Assembly (NCBI RefSeq): GCF_023343835.1
Contig: NC_064444.1
Location: forward strand, 17,459,219 to 17,523,218
Direction of reading: 5' to 3'
From: Lagopus muta
Taxonomy: Eukaryota > Chordata > Aves > Galliformes > Phasianidae
DNA length: 64,000 nucleotides
Shown: piece by piece, positions 20,501 to 31,700 of the stretch
Numbering within the stretch: position 1 is the first letter of the stretch
How the letters are laid out: every line of letters begins with the position of its first letter
Program-made: the position numbers and the translations under genes
The notes under the pieces: generated by a model
Seen by the model: only the letters and a program-made list of their open reading frames with translations
The model's database searches: none
Told to the model about the DNA's origin: nothing

Positions 20501-23500
20501 GTGCTTCTTGGGGGCAGGGGTTGTTTTCAGTTTGACAGTGCTTGGGGCCAGATAGTTCATAACAGCCTGCAGGAGCTTCCTGGAGACCAGCAGACAGATT
20601 ATTGCGTGGTTGACTGAGCATTTTGCATTTTTATTGCACCTGTTTTTTCTGAAAGAGTTTGCATCTGAATTCAGACCGCACCAAAAAGCACAGAGAAGAT
20701 GAGAACTTAGCAAGGACAAGTCTGAAATCCTTTGGAACAGAAGCCTGAGCCCTGTTTTCCCTTTGTTTGGTGTGTGCCCAGTTTTGCTGCAGGAATATTC
20801 CTTACACAGAGTGTCTGACTCCCCCTCCTGCCAAGTCTGAGCCTTGCAGAGGCTCTGTGTCAGAGCTCTTGTGTTGGAAGGCTGAATTTTAGCCCCTTTT
20901 TTATTCTTGCTGACTGTGACTAAAGACATTTTCTCCAAGTGAGTTAGGACTTGAAGCTTTGCTTGCTTGTACTCTTGTCAAATACGAATTCTTTATCTGA
21001 ATTTAAAATAAATGAGAATATTTAGTTCTTAGTGACTGGGAAACGTAATTTTGCCTTCTGTTGTGATATGCTTTGTGCTTGCAGAATCAAAAAGGAAGTG
21101 GGAACACTCTGTGCACTGATTGTTTTGTGAAAATATTTGGGACTCAGCTATCAGGAGAGATAGAAAGGCAGTGCCTGTGCTGTAGAGGCGTTCGGGTCTC
21201 AAAGCTTGAGCTTTCTTTGGGCTCTGCTGTGCCTTTTTAATGTCTTTTAACAATACTTTCCTTAAGGACAGATTTGTTAAAGAAATCCCATCTTATTATT
21301 CACAAATCTTGTACTTCTAATCCCTGCACTTTTGCTGATCTGACAGCCTGTCTGAAATAGAATGATGTGCTCTTCTGCTGTCTGCTCTGTGGGTCTTAGA
21401 GAAGATATTGAATAGAGCTTCATGCAGGATATTGGTGAAGTGTGTGCACAAACCACACCAAGCATTCACACTGAAAGCTGCTGTCTGCTTGGCCTCAATG
21501 TGCCTGATGTTCACAGCACTGGCATTTCCCCATTCACATTTCTCATGCTAAATGTAAACCTGGATGCAGAATGGAAGCTGCTCATCTGGCAGTGCTGTGT
21601 TCTGAAGGAGCTGCAGGACTTGGAAAGGAGATGATGCTGTCAGCCTTGTGTCTCTATGCAGAGGCCAACACAGCCAGCACCAGGCAACTCTTGCTGATAG
21701 AGGCAGGGGATCATTGGTTTCAGGTGCTGGTACACGTGAGGCTGCTGTGCTGTTAGCTGTCTCTGCTGTGTGCTGAGGGCAGCTCTTCCAGCCGTGTGCT
21801 GTTCTGTTCACAATTCAGATTGGGGAAAATGATGAGTGAATCCTGTGAAGGAATCTGCTGGAAAAAAAAACCAAACCTTGATTCTTTTTCTGAAGGGTTG
21901 CTTGGAAAGTTTTCCAGGTTCTTTATGCCCTCAGGGTTGGTACATTCAGAGCTCTACAACATGCTTAGCAGCTGGAGTGGGTGTCAATGGCAGTCCTCCA
22001 AGGGAGAGAAAGCTGGGTGGACTTTGGGAAGTGCAGGAGATGAGGGGCTCTCTGTCAGCATGGGAACAGCCTGTGCCCTCTGAGTGCTGACCAGTCTGTT
22101 TTCACAGGAGACACCCTCCTTGCCATTCGAGCCCCATCAGGCACACGCCTCGAGGTTCCCATCCCTGAGGTGAGTGATAATTGCATGGATAGAGAGCAGC
22201 TGTGTGCTGTGTGTGTGTTCTGGGGGGTGCTGCTGGATCGAGCAGGCTGAGAGATGGAAAGGAGTCGGTGGTCGTGGTTTTGGTGGAGCTGGAGGAACCG
22301 TCAGCTCAAGGATGGCTCCAACTATCAAATAGTTGCCAGGAAGCTGTCATTTGGAAGTGCCCCAATAAGTGCAGGAGCTCCAGAGAGAGCTGTTGAGAGG
22401 TGAATTGTCTTGACCTGCCTGGACAGCACGTCTTGCCACTGGGAAACTCCTCTTCTGTTTGGAAAGAGCTCTTCATGTACGTCTGTGTTTTGCTTCTGAC
22501 TTTCCTCAGGGCCCGAGTAGGCAGAAGAAATACCAGATCCATCTGAAGAGCACCAGTGGTCCAATTGATGTTCTCTTAGTAAACAAGGACGCTTGGAGCT
22601 CTCCTCCAGTAGTGCTACCCGTCCCACCCCCTGAAGACCTCATCCAGTGCCAGGCAGTAGCACCCTCAAAACCACAGATCCCGCCGCTCGCCCACTTCCA
22701 AGAGGCATCTGTTCCCAGCAGCACCCAGCCCTCAACGCCAACACCTTCCAGCACTCAGGATCACAGCCCTCCTGAGCAGAAAGACACGAGCACAGGTGAG
22801 AGGGATGTTGCAGAGAGCAGAAATGGGGTGGTTGCTGTTCAACAGGGCAACGTGCACCTGGGCACACGGCGCTGTCAGCTCCTGGCCAAGGGAACACCTG
22901 TGTGTTTGCTGCACCAAACCTTAGCTTTCATCTTAGTGGGACTGGGTTGTGCTGATGGAAATCCCGTGTGTGTATGTGGCTCCTTCCAGAATGCAGCATC
23001 TCAGTGGTGGAGTCCAAGAGCAGCAGTGACCTCGACCCCCTCAGCAATGTGTCTGCACCCAGCAGCCAGACAGCCAGGCTGGACACACAGCTGCTGCAGT
23101 CCTCTGCCTCTCTGGACAGCAGCTCTGTCCTACCCAGCCCCTCTGCCTCCTTTGAGCCAATCAAACCTGATCCTGCAGGAAGTGAGTATGCACCTGGTTT
23201 GTCTGCCTCTCCAGCTTGTGCCACTGGGGGCGAGGGGGTGGCTGCTGGCCCCAGGGAATCGAGCTGAACTCTGCTCTGCCTCTGCTGTCAGCCAGATCCA
23301 TCAGGAGTGAATAGGCATTTCCTTGGGGGAGAGAGCCACGGCTGTGTGAGGGTGCTGGGGGACCAGACATGTCATGTCTGGTGCCACGCCACTGCCTGTG
23401 ATGGCAGTACTAGAAAAGCCACAAGAGATGCTCACGTGATGTCTGTGCTGTTCTAGGTGGGATCATTCCCTTTCAGCCCCTTTTGTAGTGCAAGGTCTGA

Positions 23501-26352
23501 GTTTTGAGACTGTGAAGTCTTCACTAGCAGCACTCTTGTTACTTGTTAGATTATTAGGAGAGTCCTAGCCTTGGTTTTTCTCCTTTCCTCAGAAGTGCTT
23601 TATCAGGGCAGTGGGTGATAAAGCTGTGAAGATGCTTCATTTAACAACATAAATCATTTGGTTTGTTATATTCACAGTGCTGGAGCTTCCCAAAGAGCTG
23701 TCAGAGATGTTTGATCCAACGAGAGGTACGTTCACAGCCTGAGCACAGCCTCATTCTGCACCAATCCACCCACAGTTTGTGTGAAGTTTACTCATGTCTC
23801 TTAATGTCTGTTTTATTCACTCCCTATTGGATTATTTTGCAGATGTGTTTTTGTAAGGTGCTTATGGTAGCTGCTAGCTCTCTCCTTGTAGCTGGGCACT
23901 CTTTTTTTTTTTCTATCTTATTATTAGCAATGTTTCTGTTCAAGTTTCCCATACAGCATACAGATGAGAGCTTTTCAGGCCCCGTGCCAGCACTAATCTG
24001 TGCTCTGCCTTCCCACACTCCTCTCCCAACTTGCCTGCACCATCTACAGCTACCAGCAAAATCCCTGTTAGTCTCGTTTCGACTGTAGCCTGCCCAAGGC
24101 TGATCCAAGCAAATAATCTGAGGAGATCATCTGCTGTCCTTGAAATACCCCTAATGGTTTTAGGGCTGCAGCTGGGGAGGGGATGCTGTTACTTGTGTCA
24201 GTTCTGCCTCTGCCCAAGCTAAGTTTGACTGTTGCTACCTAATGATGGGCTTTGGGCTAAGGGCAGAAGAGGTGCAAGGTGGCAGAATTTGATCTAACAT
24301 AAGCCTAAACTGGGAAGCATGTATCTGCATGTGCACACCTGGATTCCAGTCTTTCCTTTCAGTGCTGTTGTAATTCTTCCTGGCCTCGGAGCATGGCAGA
24401 GCTGAGTGCACACAAGCACTTTGTGGTGGTGACAGAACGTGTTGTTCCTTGGAGTCCCTGGTTCTTTGTGAAAGTAAAGCTTTTGCTTTAAAAACCCCAC
24501 AGCCCTAAATGTCACAGTCAACCTGGAGAACACCATTCCTCTGTGCTCAGCCCAGCACCAGGGAATCCACTGCTGTAGACCGTGAGGTCTTGGTAATGAC
24601 TGAACAGGTCTGAAGAGCAAAGCTTGTTCTTTGTGGGGTGGAACATAAGGTGCTGCAGGGTGCAAACCTGTGGAGAAGGTACAGCTTAACCCAAACTAAT
24701 GGCTATGGGACTCTGTGGACACTACTGTGAAGGAGAAGTTTGCTATCTGCAGTAATGCATGCTGTTTCATGGATATTCCTCCTGGTCTGGAGGAGTGAAG
24801 TTCAGATCCAGGAGCGAAGGTGTAAAGGACCTTGCTTGTTTTACCCTCATCTACTGAACAAGGTCTAAAAATACAGATTCTGTATTTTACTGCTGTTTAT
24901 TTTAGCTAGTATCATTCCTCTCTGGTTACTTCTAGTTGAAATCCTCTCATCTCACAGCATGGAACTAGGCAGGTAGGTTCCTGTCCTCCAGGAAATGGCC
25001 TGCAGTGAATCAGCATCTTGAAGATGGGCTCATCTGAGTTCCTTTTGTGAAAGATCACTTCACCCTGGCCAGGCTGATTGAGATTGTCACTATTTAACTT
25101 GGTGAAGTGAGAGAGGGATTCAGAATGTTGTTTCCAAACACTTAGCTTCTGAAAGGGAAAAGATCTGTTTGCACATGCTTGGCCTGGCTGCTTGCCTGCC
25201 AACCTTTCAAGTGTTTCGTGGTTCTGCTAGCCAAGATCAACATCACTGGAGGAAGGAATGACATTTTGGAGATAATTTTTGTTTATAGCCTTGTGTGGGC
25301 AGTAGAGTAGAGAGCAGTTAATGGCCCATTAGGGGAGGATATGCAGAGCTCAGATGTTTGCTGGAGGGCAACCAGCCAACCTACCATGGCATATCACAGC
25401 TGTGGAGTGAAGGGATCCAATTAGGAGGGACAAATCTGAAGGAAACTGGAGACATTGATTAGTTTTGCTGCTTCTGGAACAGCTCGTCTCTCTTTTTTTT
25501 CCTCCCCACTCTAGCAAAGCCAGTATGTGTAATTGAGGAGTGCATCAGGCTTTACCACCTCAATTTCAGATGCGTGTGGGAGAGTTTCCCTTGGGACTGC
25601 AGCTAGCACACCACTGCAGGGATCACCCTTCAGGTGAAAGCACCGGGCTTGTGGCTGAGCTAAGCAGGAAGGAACCTCCTGCAGAATGTGTTGGTGCTGC
25701 CCGCATGGCCCAGCACTTGTGGTTCCTCTGCCCAGGGCAGGAGGCTGAGCTTCCTGCTGACACTGCCTGCACTCACCTCACCTTAGTCCAAAAAGGGCTG
25801 GCATGGAGAGGACCAGAAAAACTGGGAAGGGTGGTGAAACTACACACACACAGAGCTGAAGTCGGAGTGCATTGCTTACTGTGCTTGTCTCTTCCCTAGA
25901 ATGCATGAACTCTGAGCTGCTGGAGGAGCTGATGTCATCTGAAGGTGAGTCTCAAGAGTTTTCCCCTCATGGTGCGGCCTGTCTGAGGGAGAAAACCAGT
26001 CCTGTGTGCCTTTGTACAGGTGACAGCCTTGTGTTCACAGCCTTGCCCTCATGGTGCTGGGCTCAGGGCATGGTTCTCACTGTTAGGCCAGGCTGTGAGT
26101 GATGCACGAGGAGCAGATGAGCCTCTTCAGTGCTGCAAGGCTGATGAGAAGCAATCTCAGAGATCCCACGGCTCGGCTCCGGGCTGGCTGTGGGAGTGCT
26201 GAGCCTTGTAACCAGTTGCTGGCTTTTCTCTCCTAGTGTTTGCTCCCTTGCTCCGCCTCTCCCCCCCTCCTGGAGATCACGACTACATCTACAACCTGGA
26301 TGAGAGCGAAGGCGTCTGCGACCTCTTCGACGTGCCTGTCCTTAACCTCTGA
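17379..26352 (+). CDS. E2F4: E2F4 transcription factor, complete, 10 exons, 416 aa
   Basis: E2F4 is a DP-dependent repressor that binds p107/p130 to silence cell-cycle genes. Coding exons: 17379-17564, 18844-18953, 19380-19541, 19830-19873, 22108-22169, 22510-22795, 22990-23181, 23678-23725, 25900-25944, 26237-26352. They give 1251 nt and 416 aa (human 413). Residues 12-25 are a run of 14 glycines encoded by GGA/GGC codons. The winged-helix DNA-binding domain follows (about 33-102; [19 protein letters not shown]), then a leucine-rich dimerisation region ([20 protein letters not shown]) and marked box ([21 protein letters not shown]). A Ser/Pro-rich middle precedes the C-terminal transactivation and pocket-protein site ([18 protein letters not shown]). 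Intron 3 (19542-19829) is U12-type AT-AC; all others are GT-AG. The human poly-Ser tract is not expanded here. The start is the first ATG after a CpG-rich promoter and matches the MAE N terminus. Confidence 0.96.
18330..18600 (-). mobile_element. CR1 LINE fragment in E2F4 intron 1
   Basis: The plus strand begins with AGAATCACAGGATTGTTGG and then has a decayed GTCCATCCCCCCTGCTGA block, TTTTGGGCAGCCTGTTCCAG and CTCCTTGTAGCC, all landmarks of the CR1 3' region in reverse complement. The copy is minus-oriented, 5'-truncated and clearly older than the copies at 4090 or 37644. The right edge is uncertain by about 50 bases. Confidence 0.7.
19542..19829 (+). other. U12-type AT-AC intron of E2F4
   Basis: The intron starts ATATCCTTTT, the canonical minor-spliceosome 5' site, and ends CCAAAC. 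A branch-site match TCCTTGAC lies at 19813-19820, its adenine 10 bases before the 3' end, within the U12 range. No GT donor near the end of exon 3 keeps the frame. Joining TG (exon 3) to G (19830) gives codon TGG before [10 protein letters not shown], which restores the conserved marked-box sequence. Confidence 0.9.
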
Positions 26353-28295
26353 CTCCTCAGCGTGGCTGTGAGCCTCGCACACACAGACCCTTTTGTAACT
26401 CTTTGGAAAGCATCTATTTTTGGATTCCTTTTGTGCTAGAGCTCGACGAGTGAGCGAATCAGAGATACTCTCCTATGAACTCAGAACCAAGAGATGTGGA
26501 CTCGGGGGCCGGGAGCCTCCCCGTCACTTCTTTCTCCTCCTGTCTCTCACGTGCAAGGACTGAGCTCGCCTCGCTGCGTCTCCCTCTTCACTGGATTCTG
26601 GGCATCGCTTCAGAGGGTCTGTGATTTGTTGAGTTTGCCCGGGTGCCTCTCCAAGCTTCCTCAAATCTGCATGCCTTGGTTTTCCTGCACTCCTAGAGGC
26701 ACTTTGCACCTCCTAGGTACCAGCTGCTACACGGAGCCCTGATAGCACGATCGGTTCACAAGCCCGGAGGTAGTTAGTTTCAATGGGGGTGGTTGTATCC
26801 TAGAATGACATCAACAAAAAGCAAACCAACGGCACCAAAAGGTCCATTTGTTCCAGTGACTCCAATCCAAGCTAGTTTGTTTGACAAGACAAAGCACTTT
26901 TCTCTGTTGGCTGCCCCTCCCAGTAGGACAGTAGCTGAGCTGAGAGTTTCCCTGCTGTGCTTCAGCAGGAATGCCTGGTTCTGCCGTGGTGGTTGCTCAC
27001 CTGATGCACAGCCCAACAGCTGTGCTGTTCCTACAGGGCTGAAGAAGGGTGCCAGTATTAATGTTTTCTTCTTATGAGTTGCTTGAAAGGTTAAGACTGA
27101 TCCAGCTGGTGCCTTTAAGGTATTCCAAGTACATCAGACGCCGCTCGCATTACATCTAGCTATTCTCCAGCATTGCACTTGAGCCTTCAACTGTTGTAAA
27201 GGCGACCAAGCAGGAATGATTCAGCAGTACTTTGCCACGACGAGTTTCACAAGTGTTGTCAAAATAGTGTTTTGTTCCCCCCCCTGTTTTTTTTCCTCCT
27301 TAGCATGTGCTCAGGGTCGGCCTTCCTATGGATATGAATTTGCTCTGGTGTTCATACTGTGCTCCCTGAGCCTGTAGGCAGGTTGCTGCACAGCACAATA
27401 ATGCCTTTCTGTATCTTTTTGGTCATGAGATTGCTCTTTAATGGAAGGTCTGTTGAGGTGGCTTTGGAGTGTTTTGTTTTTCTTTCTTTCTTTTTGATGA
27501 GCAGCCCTGTGCATTTCTTTTCTTTTTTTTTTTGCTGTTGTTGGAGTAAAAAGCCCTCCTGGATTTGTTGTACTTTTTAAACCCCAACGTTGCTTTTGGG
27601 TCAGATTCGACTGTCAGTTTTGCACATCTTCCTGCCAACCCAGCAGTCGCTGCCGTCCCACGGAGCCTTTCCTGCCCTGCAAACTGCCATAGGGGAAGGC
27701 CAGCTTCTCACAGCCAGCACCAGCAGTGATGGATACGGGACGTACTCAGTGCTTGGCAGCTGCAGAGGTGAGGCTGTATGCTCGATTCCTTTCTTTCCAA
27801 AGCATCTCCTGGTGTTGTTTTGTTCTCTGTGGGGCTCCTCCAGCAGACCTGCTCCTTTCTGCGCCGTGGGATGCAGCAGCACCCCGTAGGAAAAGCGCAG
27901 TGAATCCGATAGGAATGGACAACCTGGAATCCCTTCTGGCTGATGGCAGCGGGCAGCACAGTGGGTGAGATGGGGACGTGTGGGTGCTGAGCGTGGAGCC
28001 CACGTGCTGTCCAGCAGCCTGCCTTCCCTCTGTCGCTCCCAATCTTCGCTCCCTCGACGTGTGAACGATCGCCACTGCTTTGGAGAAAAAGAAAAAGGAA
28101 AAAAAAAAAAAAAAAAAAGGAAAAAAAATGTAGAGAAGATTAACAGATGAACTTTGATTCCTATATAAAGATTATTTTTATACTTTTGTTGGTTTTTTGG
28201 TTTTTGTTTTTGTTTTTTGTTTTTTTTGCAAAGGAAAAGAAAATTGCTTGTAATATTTGTACAGTTGTTGAGTGAATAAACCAACCCTTTCCAGA
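26353..28295 (+). other. E2F4 3' UTR
   Basis: About 1.9 kb follow the stop. The segment includes an A-rich run (28085-28131), a T/G-rich run (28184-28230) and a clear AATAAA at 28275-28280 just before the next repeat. The open frames here are low-complexity by-products. It is longer than I remember the human E2F4 3' UTR to be. Confidence 0.7.
28275..28280 (+). promoter_or_regulatory. Polyadenylation signal of E2F4
   Basis: Canonical AATAAA in the context GAGTGAATAAACC at the right edge of the 3' UTR, followed 35 bases later by a tandem repeat and then the ELMO3 promoter. Confidence 0.8.
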
Positions 28296-28311
28296 GGCTG
28301 CGCTGCTCCTA

Positions 28312-28645
28312 GGGGTGGACAGGATGGAATGGGACAAGATTGGGATGGATGAGGTGGGATGGATGGAATGGGATGAAGGTGGGGATGGAGGGGACAGAGT
28401 GGGACTGGACTGGACAAGATGGGGCAAGGTGGGATAGGATGGATGGGAATGGATAGGATGAGGTGAGATAGAGAGGGATGGGATGGGAAAGGGCAGGAAG
28501 GATGGAATGGGAATAGATGGGATGGATGGGACAGGGTGGAGCGGATGGGACTGGGGGGGGGGAGGGCGGGAGGATGGAATAAGAATGGATGGGACGGGAT
28601 GGACGGGGCGGGCTGGGACGGGACGGGATGGAGCCGCCCCACCTG
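28312..28645 (+). repeat. Degenerate GGGATGGAT-type purine-rich tandem repeat
   Basis: The plus strand is almost all G, A and T with recurring GGGATGGAT, GGAATGGGAT and GGGACGGGA words of roughly 5-10 bases. Almost no C occurs except in GGACGG words. It fills the gap between E2F4 polyadenylation and ELMO3. No single unit length holds for long, so it is an old, diverged minisatellite. The open frames across it are artefacts of the repeat. Confidence 0.8.
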
Positions 28646-28798
28646 CGTCAGCTCAGGTGAGGAGGACGGCCGTGCCCGCCCCGCTCCGGCCCCGCTCGGG
28701 ACTCCCTCCCCGGCGGCCTCTCGGCCCGGCCCGGCCCTCCCAGGGGCGGGGAGGTGGCGGCGGAGACCCGGAACTGCGGCGCGGCGCGGCGGGGAGCC
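28646..28798 (+). promoter_or_regulatory. CpG-rich ELMO3 promoter and 5' UTR
   Basis: The GC-rich segment immediately before the ELMO3 ATG contains many CpGs and GC-box-like GGGGCGGGG at about 28743-28751. No TATA box is seen. The boundary with the tandem repeat on its left is abrupt. Confidence 0.6.
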
Positions 28799-31700
28799 AT
28801 GCCGCCTCCCAAGGACGTGGTGAAGATCGCCATCCAGATGGTCGGCGCCATCCCGCAGCTGATCGAGCTGCAGCAGGTACCGCCCGGCTCCCCCCGCAGC
28901 CCCCCGCCCCGCTGCCGCCCTCCGCTCACGGCTCTCCCCTTCCCTCGCCCGCAGAGCAAACCGCTGGCCGCTGTGCTCAAGGACGTCTGCGATGCGTGAG
29001 TACCTGGGCATCGGGAGCGGGCTGCGACGATGTAGCGACCGGTCTGTGGTTGCATAGCGGGTCGTGGCAGGTGGTGACCAGCTTGTGGTGGCCCATCGAG
29101 CCATGGTGGGTGCTGACACATTGGGTTGTGACAGATGGTGGCCATCCTTTGGTGTCCCATTGGCTCACAATGAGCAGTGGCCATCCTTTGGTGTCCCATT
29201 GGGTCATGATGAGCAGTGGCCATCCTTTGGTGTCCCATTGACTCACAATGAGCAGTGGCCATCCTTTGGTGGCCCATTGGGTCACGATAAGCAGTGGCCA
29301 TCCTTTGGTGTCCCACTGGGTCACGATGAGCAGTGGCCATCCTTTGGTGTCCCATTGGGTCATGATAAGCAGTGGCCATCCTTTGGTGTCCCATTTGCTC
29401 ACAATGAGCAGTGGCCATGCTTTGGTGTCCCATTGGCTCACAATGAGCAGTGGCCATCCTTTGGTGTCCCATTGGGTCATGATAAGCAGTGGCCATCCTT
29501 TGGTGTCCCATTTGCTCACAATGAGCAGTGGCCATGCTTTGGTGTCCCATTGGCTCACGATGAGCAGTGGCCATCCTTTGGTGTCCCATTGGCTCACAAT
29601 GAGCAGTGGCCATCCTTTGGTGTCCCATTGGGTCATGATGAGCAGTGGCCATCCTTTGGTGTCCCACTGGGTCACAGTGAGCAGCGACCAGCCTGTCATG
29701 GCTCCTTGGATTGTGACAAGTGTTGACCAGCCTGTGGTGGCCCATCAGGTTATGGCAGATGATGATAAGTCTATATAAGCCATCAAATTGTCACGGATGG
29801 TCACCAGCTTGTGGTGGCCCACTGGGAGGGATCAATCTATGGGGGCCCATCAGGTTACAACGGCCAGCGTGTGGCATTCCGCTGGGTCGTCACAGGCCAC
29901 AGCCATGGGGCACGGCTGGGACGCTGGGCTGTGGTGGCCAGGAGCAGCCCTCCTCCATGACGTGCTGCGTGTCACTGCAGGTGGAGCCTGCCCAACGCGG
30001 AGCGCTATGCCCTGCAGTACACCGACGGGCGCCAGACGTACATCACCGAGTTGGTGAGCAGTCACCCACCCAGACCCCGGCCCTGGTGGCTCTGTGTGCC
30101 TCTCACCCCTTCCTTTTCTCTTCATAGAACCGCGGGGAGATAAAGAATGGGAGCATCTTGCGACTGACCACTTCTCCGGTACATCCCCTGTCTCCTTCTC
30201 CAAAGGCGGGCGCTGGGGTCAGCTTGCTGCTCCCTGCCATGGGGCGATGTGGCCTTCCAAAGCCCCAGCTCTGCCTTGCTCAGTGACATCTGGCTCATGG
30301 CAGCTCCTCTCAGTGCCTCAGACGAAGCAGAAATAACATAGCGACCTGCCTCAACCTTCAGTAGATCTTGGGGGAGCATGAAGTGAAACTAACTGATAGT
30401 CTTTGGGAAACACTTTGGACACATCAAGTGCACTCAGTGCAGTGCTGGTCTGACTTCCTTCCTCAGCTCTGCTGGTTTCTGCTCTCATTCCTCTCTTTCA
30501 GACCCCTCCTCGCCTCCTTCCTACACTTCAGCTCCTCCCGCCTCTGCCTCCAGGTCTGTTGCTGCCTTTCGATGAGCCCCTGTGGCTTCATTCTTTCCTT
30601 CCTGGTAGGACCAAGAAGCAGAGAGGTTGTACAGCGGGATCCAGAGCAACAACGTGGATGTGAAGACTGACTCACTGAAGAAGCTTGCAAGCCTCTCCCA
30701 GGATGTTACCTTTGCTCAGGAGTTTATCAACAGGAATGGCTTGAAACAAATTTTTTATATTGTGGAAGAAGGGAATGAGTGAGTATCAGAAGGGGAATTT
30801 CCTTGCAGATCTTGCCTTCTCCCTTGCTAACGCTGTATGAGCTCTAAGCGGGCTTCACTGGTAGCCTCTTTTGGCCTTGATAATCCCTCTGTCTGACGTT
30901 TTTGGCTGTCAGAGATCTACGGGCAGCTTGAGGAACCCCTGAGTGCCACACCAGTGCCGCCCCAATGCTTTCCTCTCAATCTGCAATGGGGAATCTCTGG
31001 ATGCTGAACCCAAAAATCACGCGGCGAAGTGCGTGTTTCTTGGAAGCAGTGGGTGGGATCTGAGGTGGTTTTGGTTTCCCCAGAGCTTGTGCATGTGGTA
31101 ACTTTGTACTGTGATAACGCAGCTTTCCAGAAACTTGCACTTCCCTACCGTGGCTTCCTAGGATGACTAAGCCAGAGTCTGGTTTCCTACCCAGCAGCAT
31201 TCTCTGTCATTCTTTTCATTCTTCTCCATTTGCTTTTGTGGTTGTTTCTGTTGTACCCCGCAGCGGGCACAACAGATGGGTGCACACTGATGGATCCTGC
31301 CTTACTGTGCTCACTGCAGAGTGTCCGGAGCAAGAATGGCTTGCTCAGTTTGCTCTCCCATTTCTCCAGTACAGGGGAGATCCTTGCTCACACCCTGAAG
31401 GCCTTCATGGAGCTGATGGAGCACGATTTCGTCTCCTGGGAGACTCTTAGTGCAGCCTTCATCAAAAAAGTACACAATTCCTGGGCCATGGGCTGCCCTG
31501 TTGTCACCTGGGCTCGACCTGCCTTGTACTGATGGTTTCTGTTATTGCAGATCGTGAGCTACGTCAACATGAACGCCATGGATGCCTCTGTGCAGCAGCT
31601 CTCCATGTCAATCCTGGAGAACATGGTACCCAGCAGCCGTGTCCTCTTTGAGCTCGTCAAAAAAGAAGTGACAGTGGATCGTCTTCTCACCCACCTGCAG

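Noticed and set aside
27601-28284. 227-codon minus-strand frame in the E2F4 3' UTR
   Set aside because: It is rich in Lys, Asn, Phe from A/T runs and has no motif; composition artefact.
28648-29745. Long open frames (up to 365 codons) on both strands over ELMO3 intron 2
   Set aside because: They are produced by a stop-free 39-bp tandem unit whose length is divisible by three; no start context, splice pattern or family motif supports a protein.
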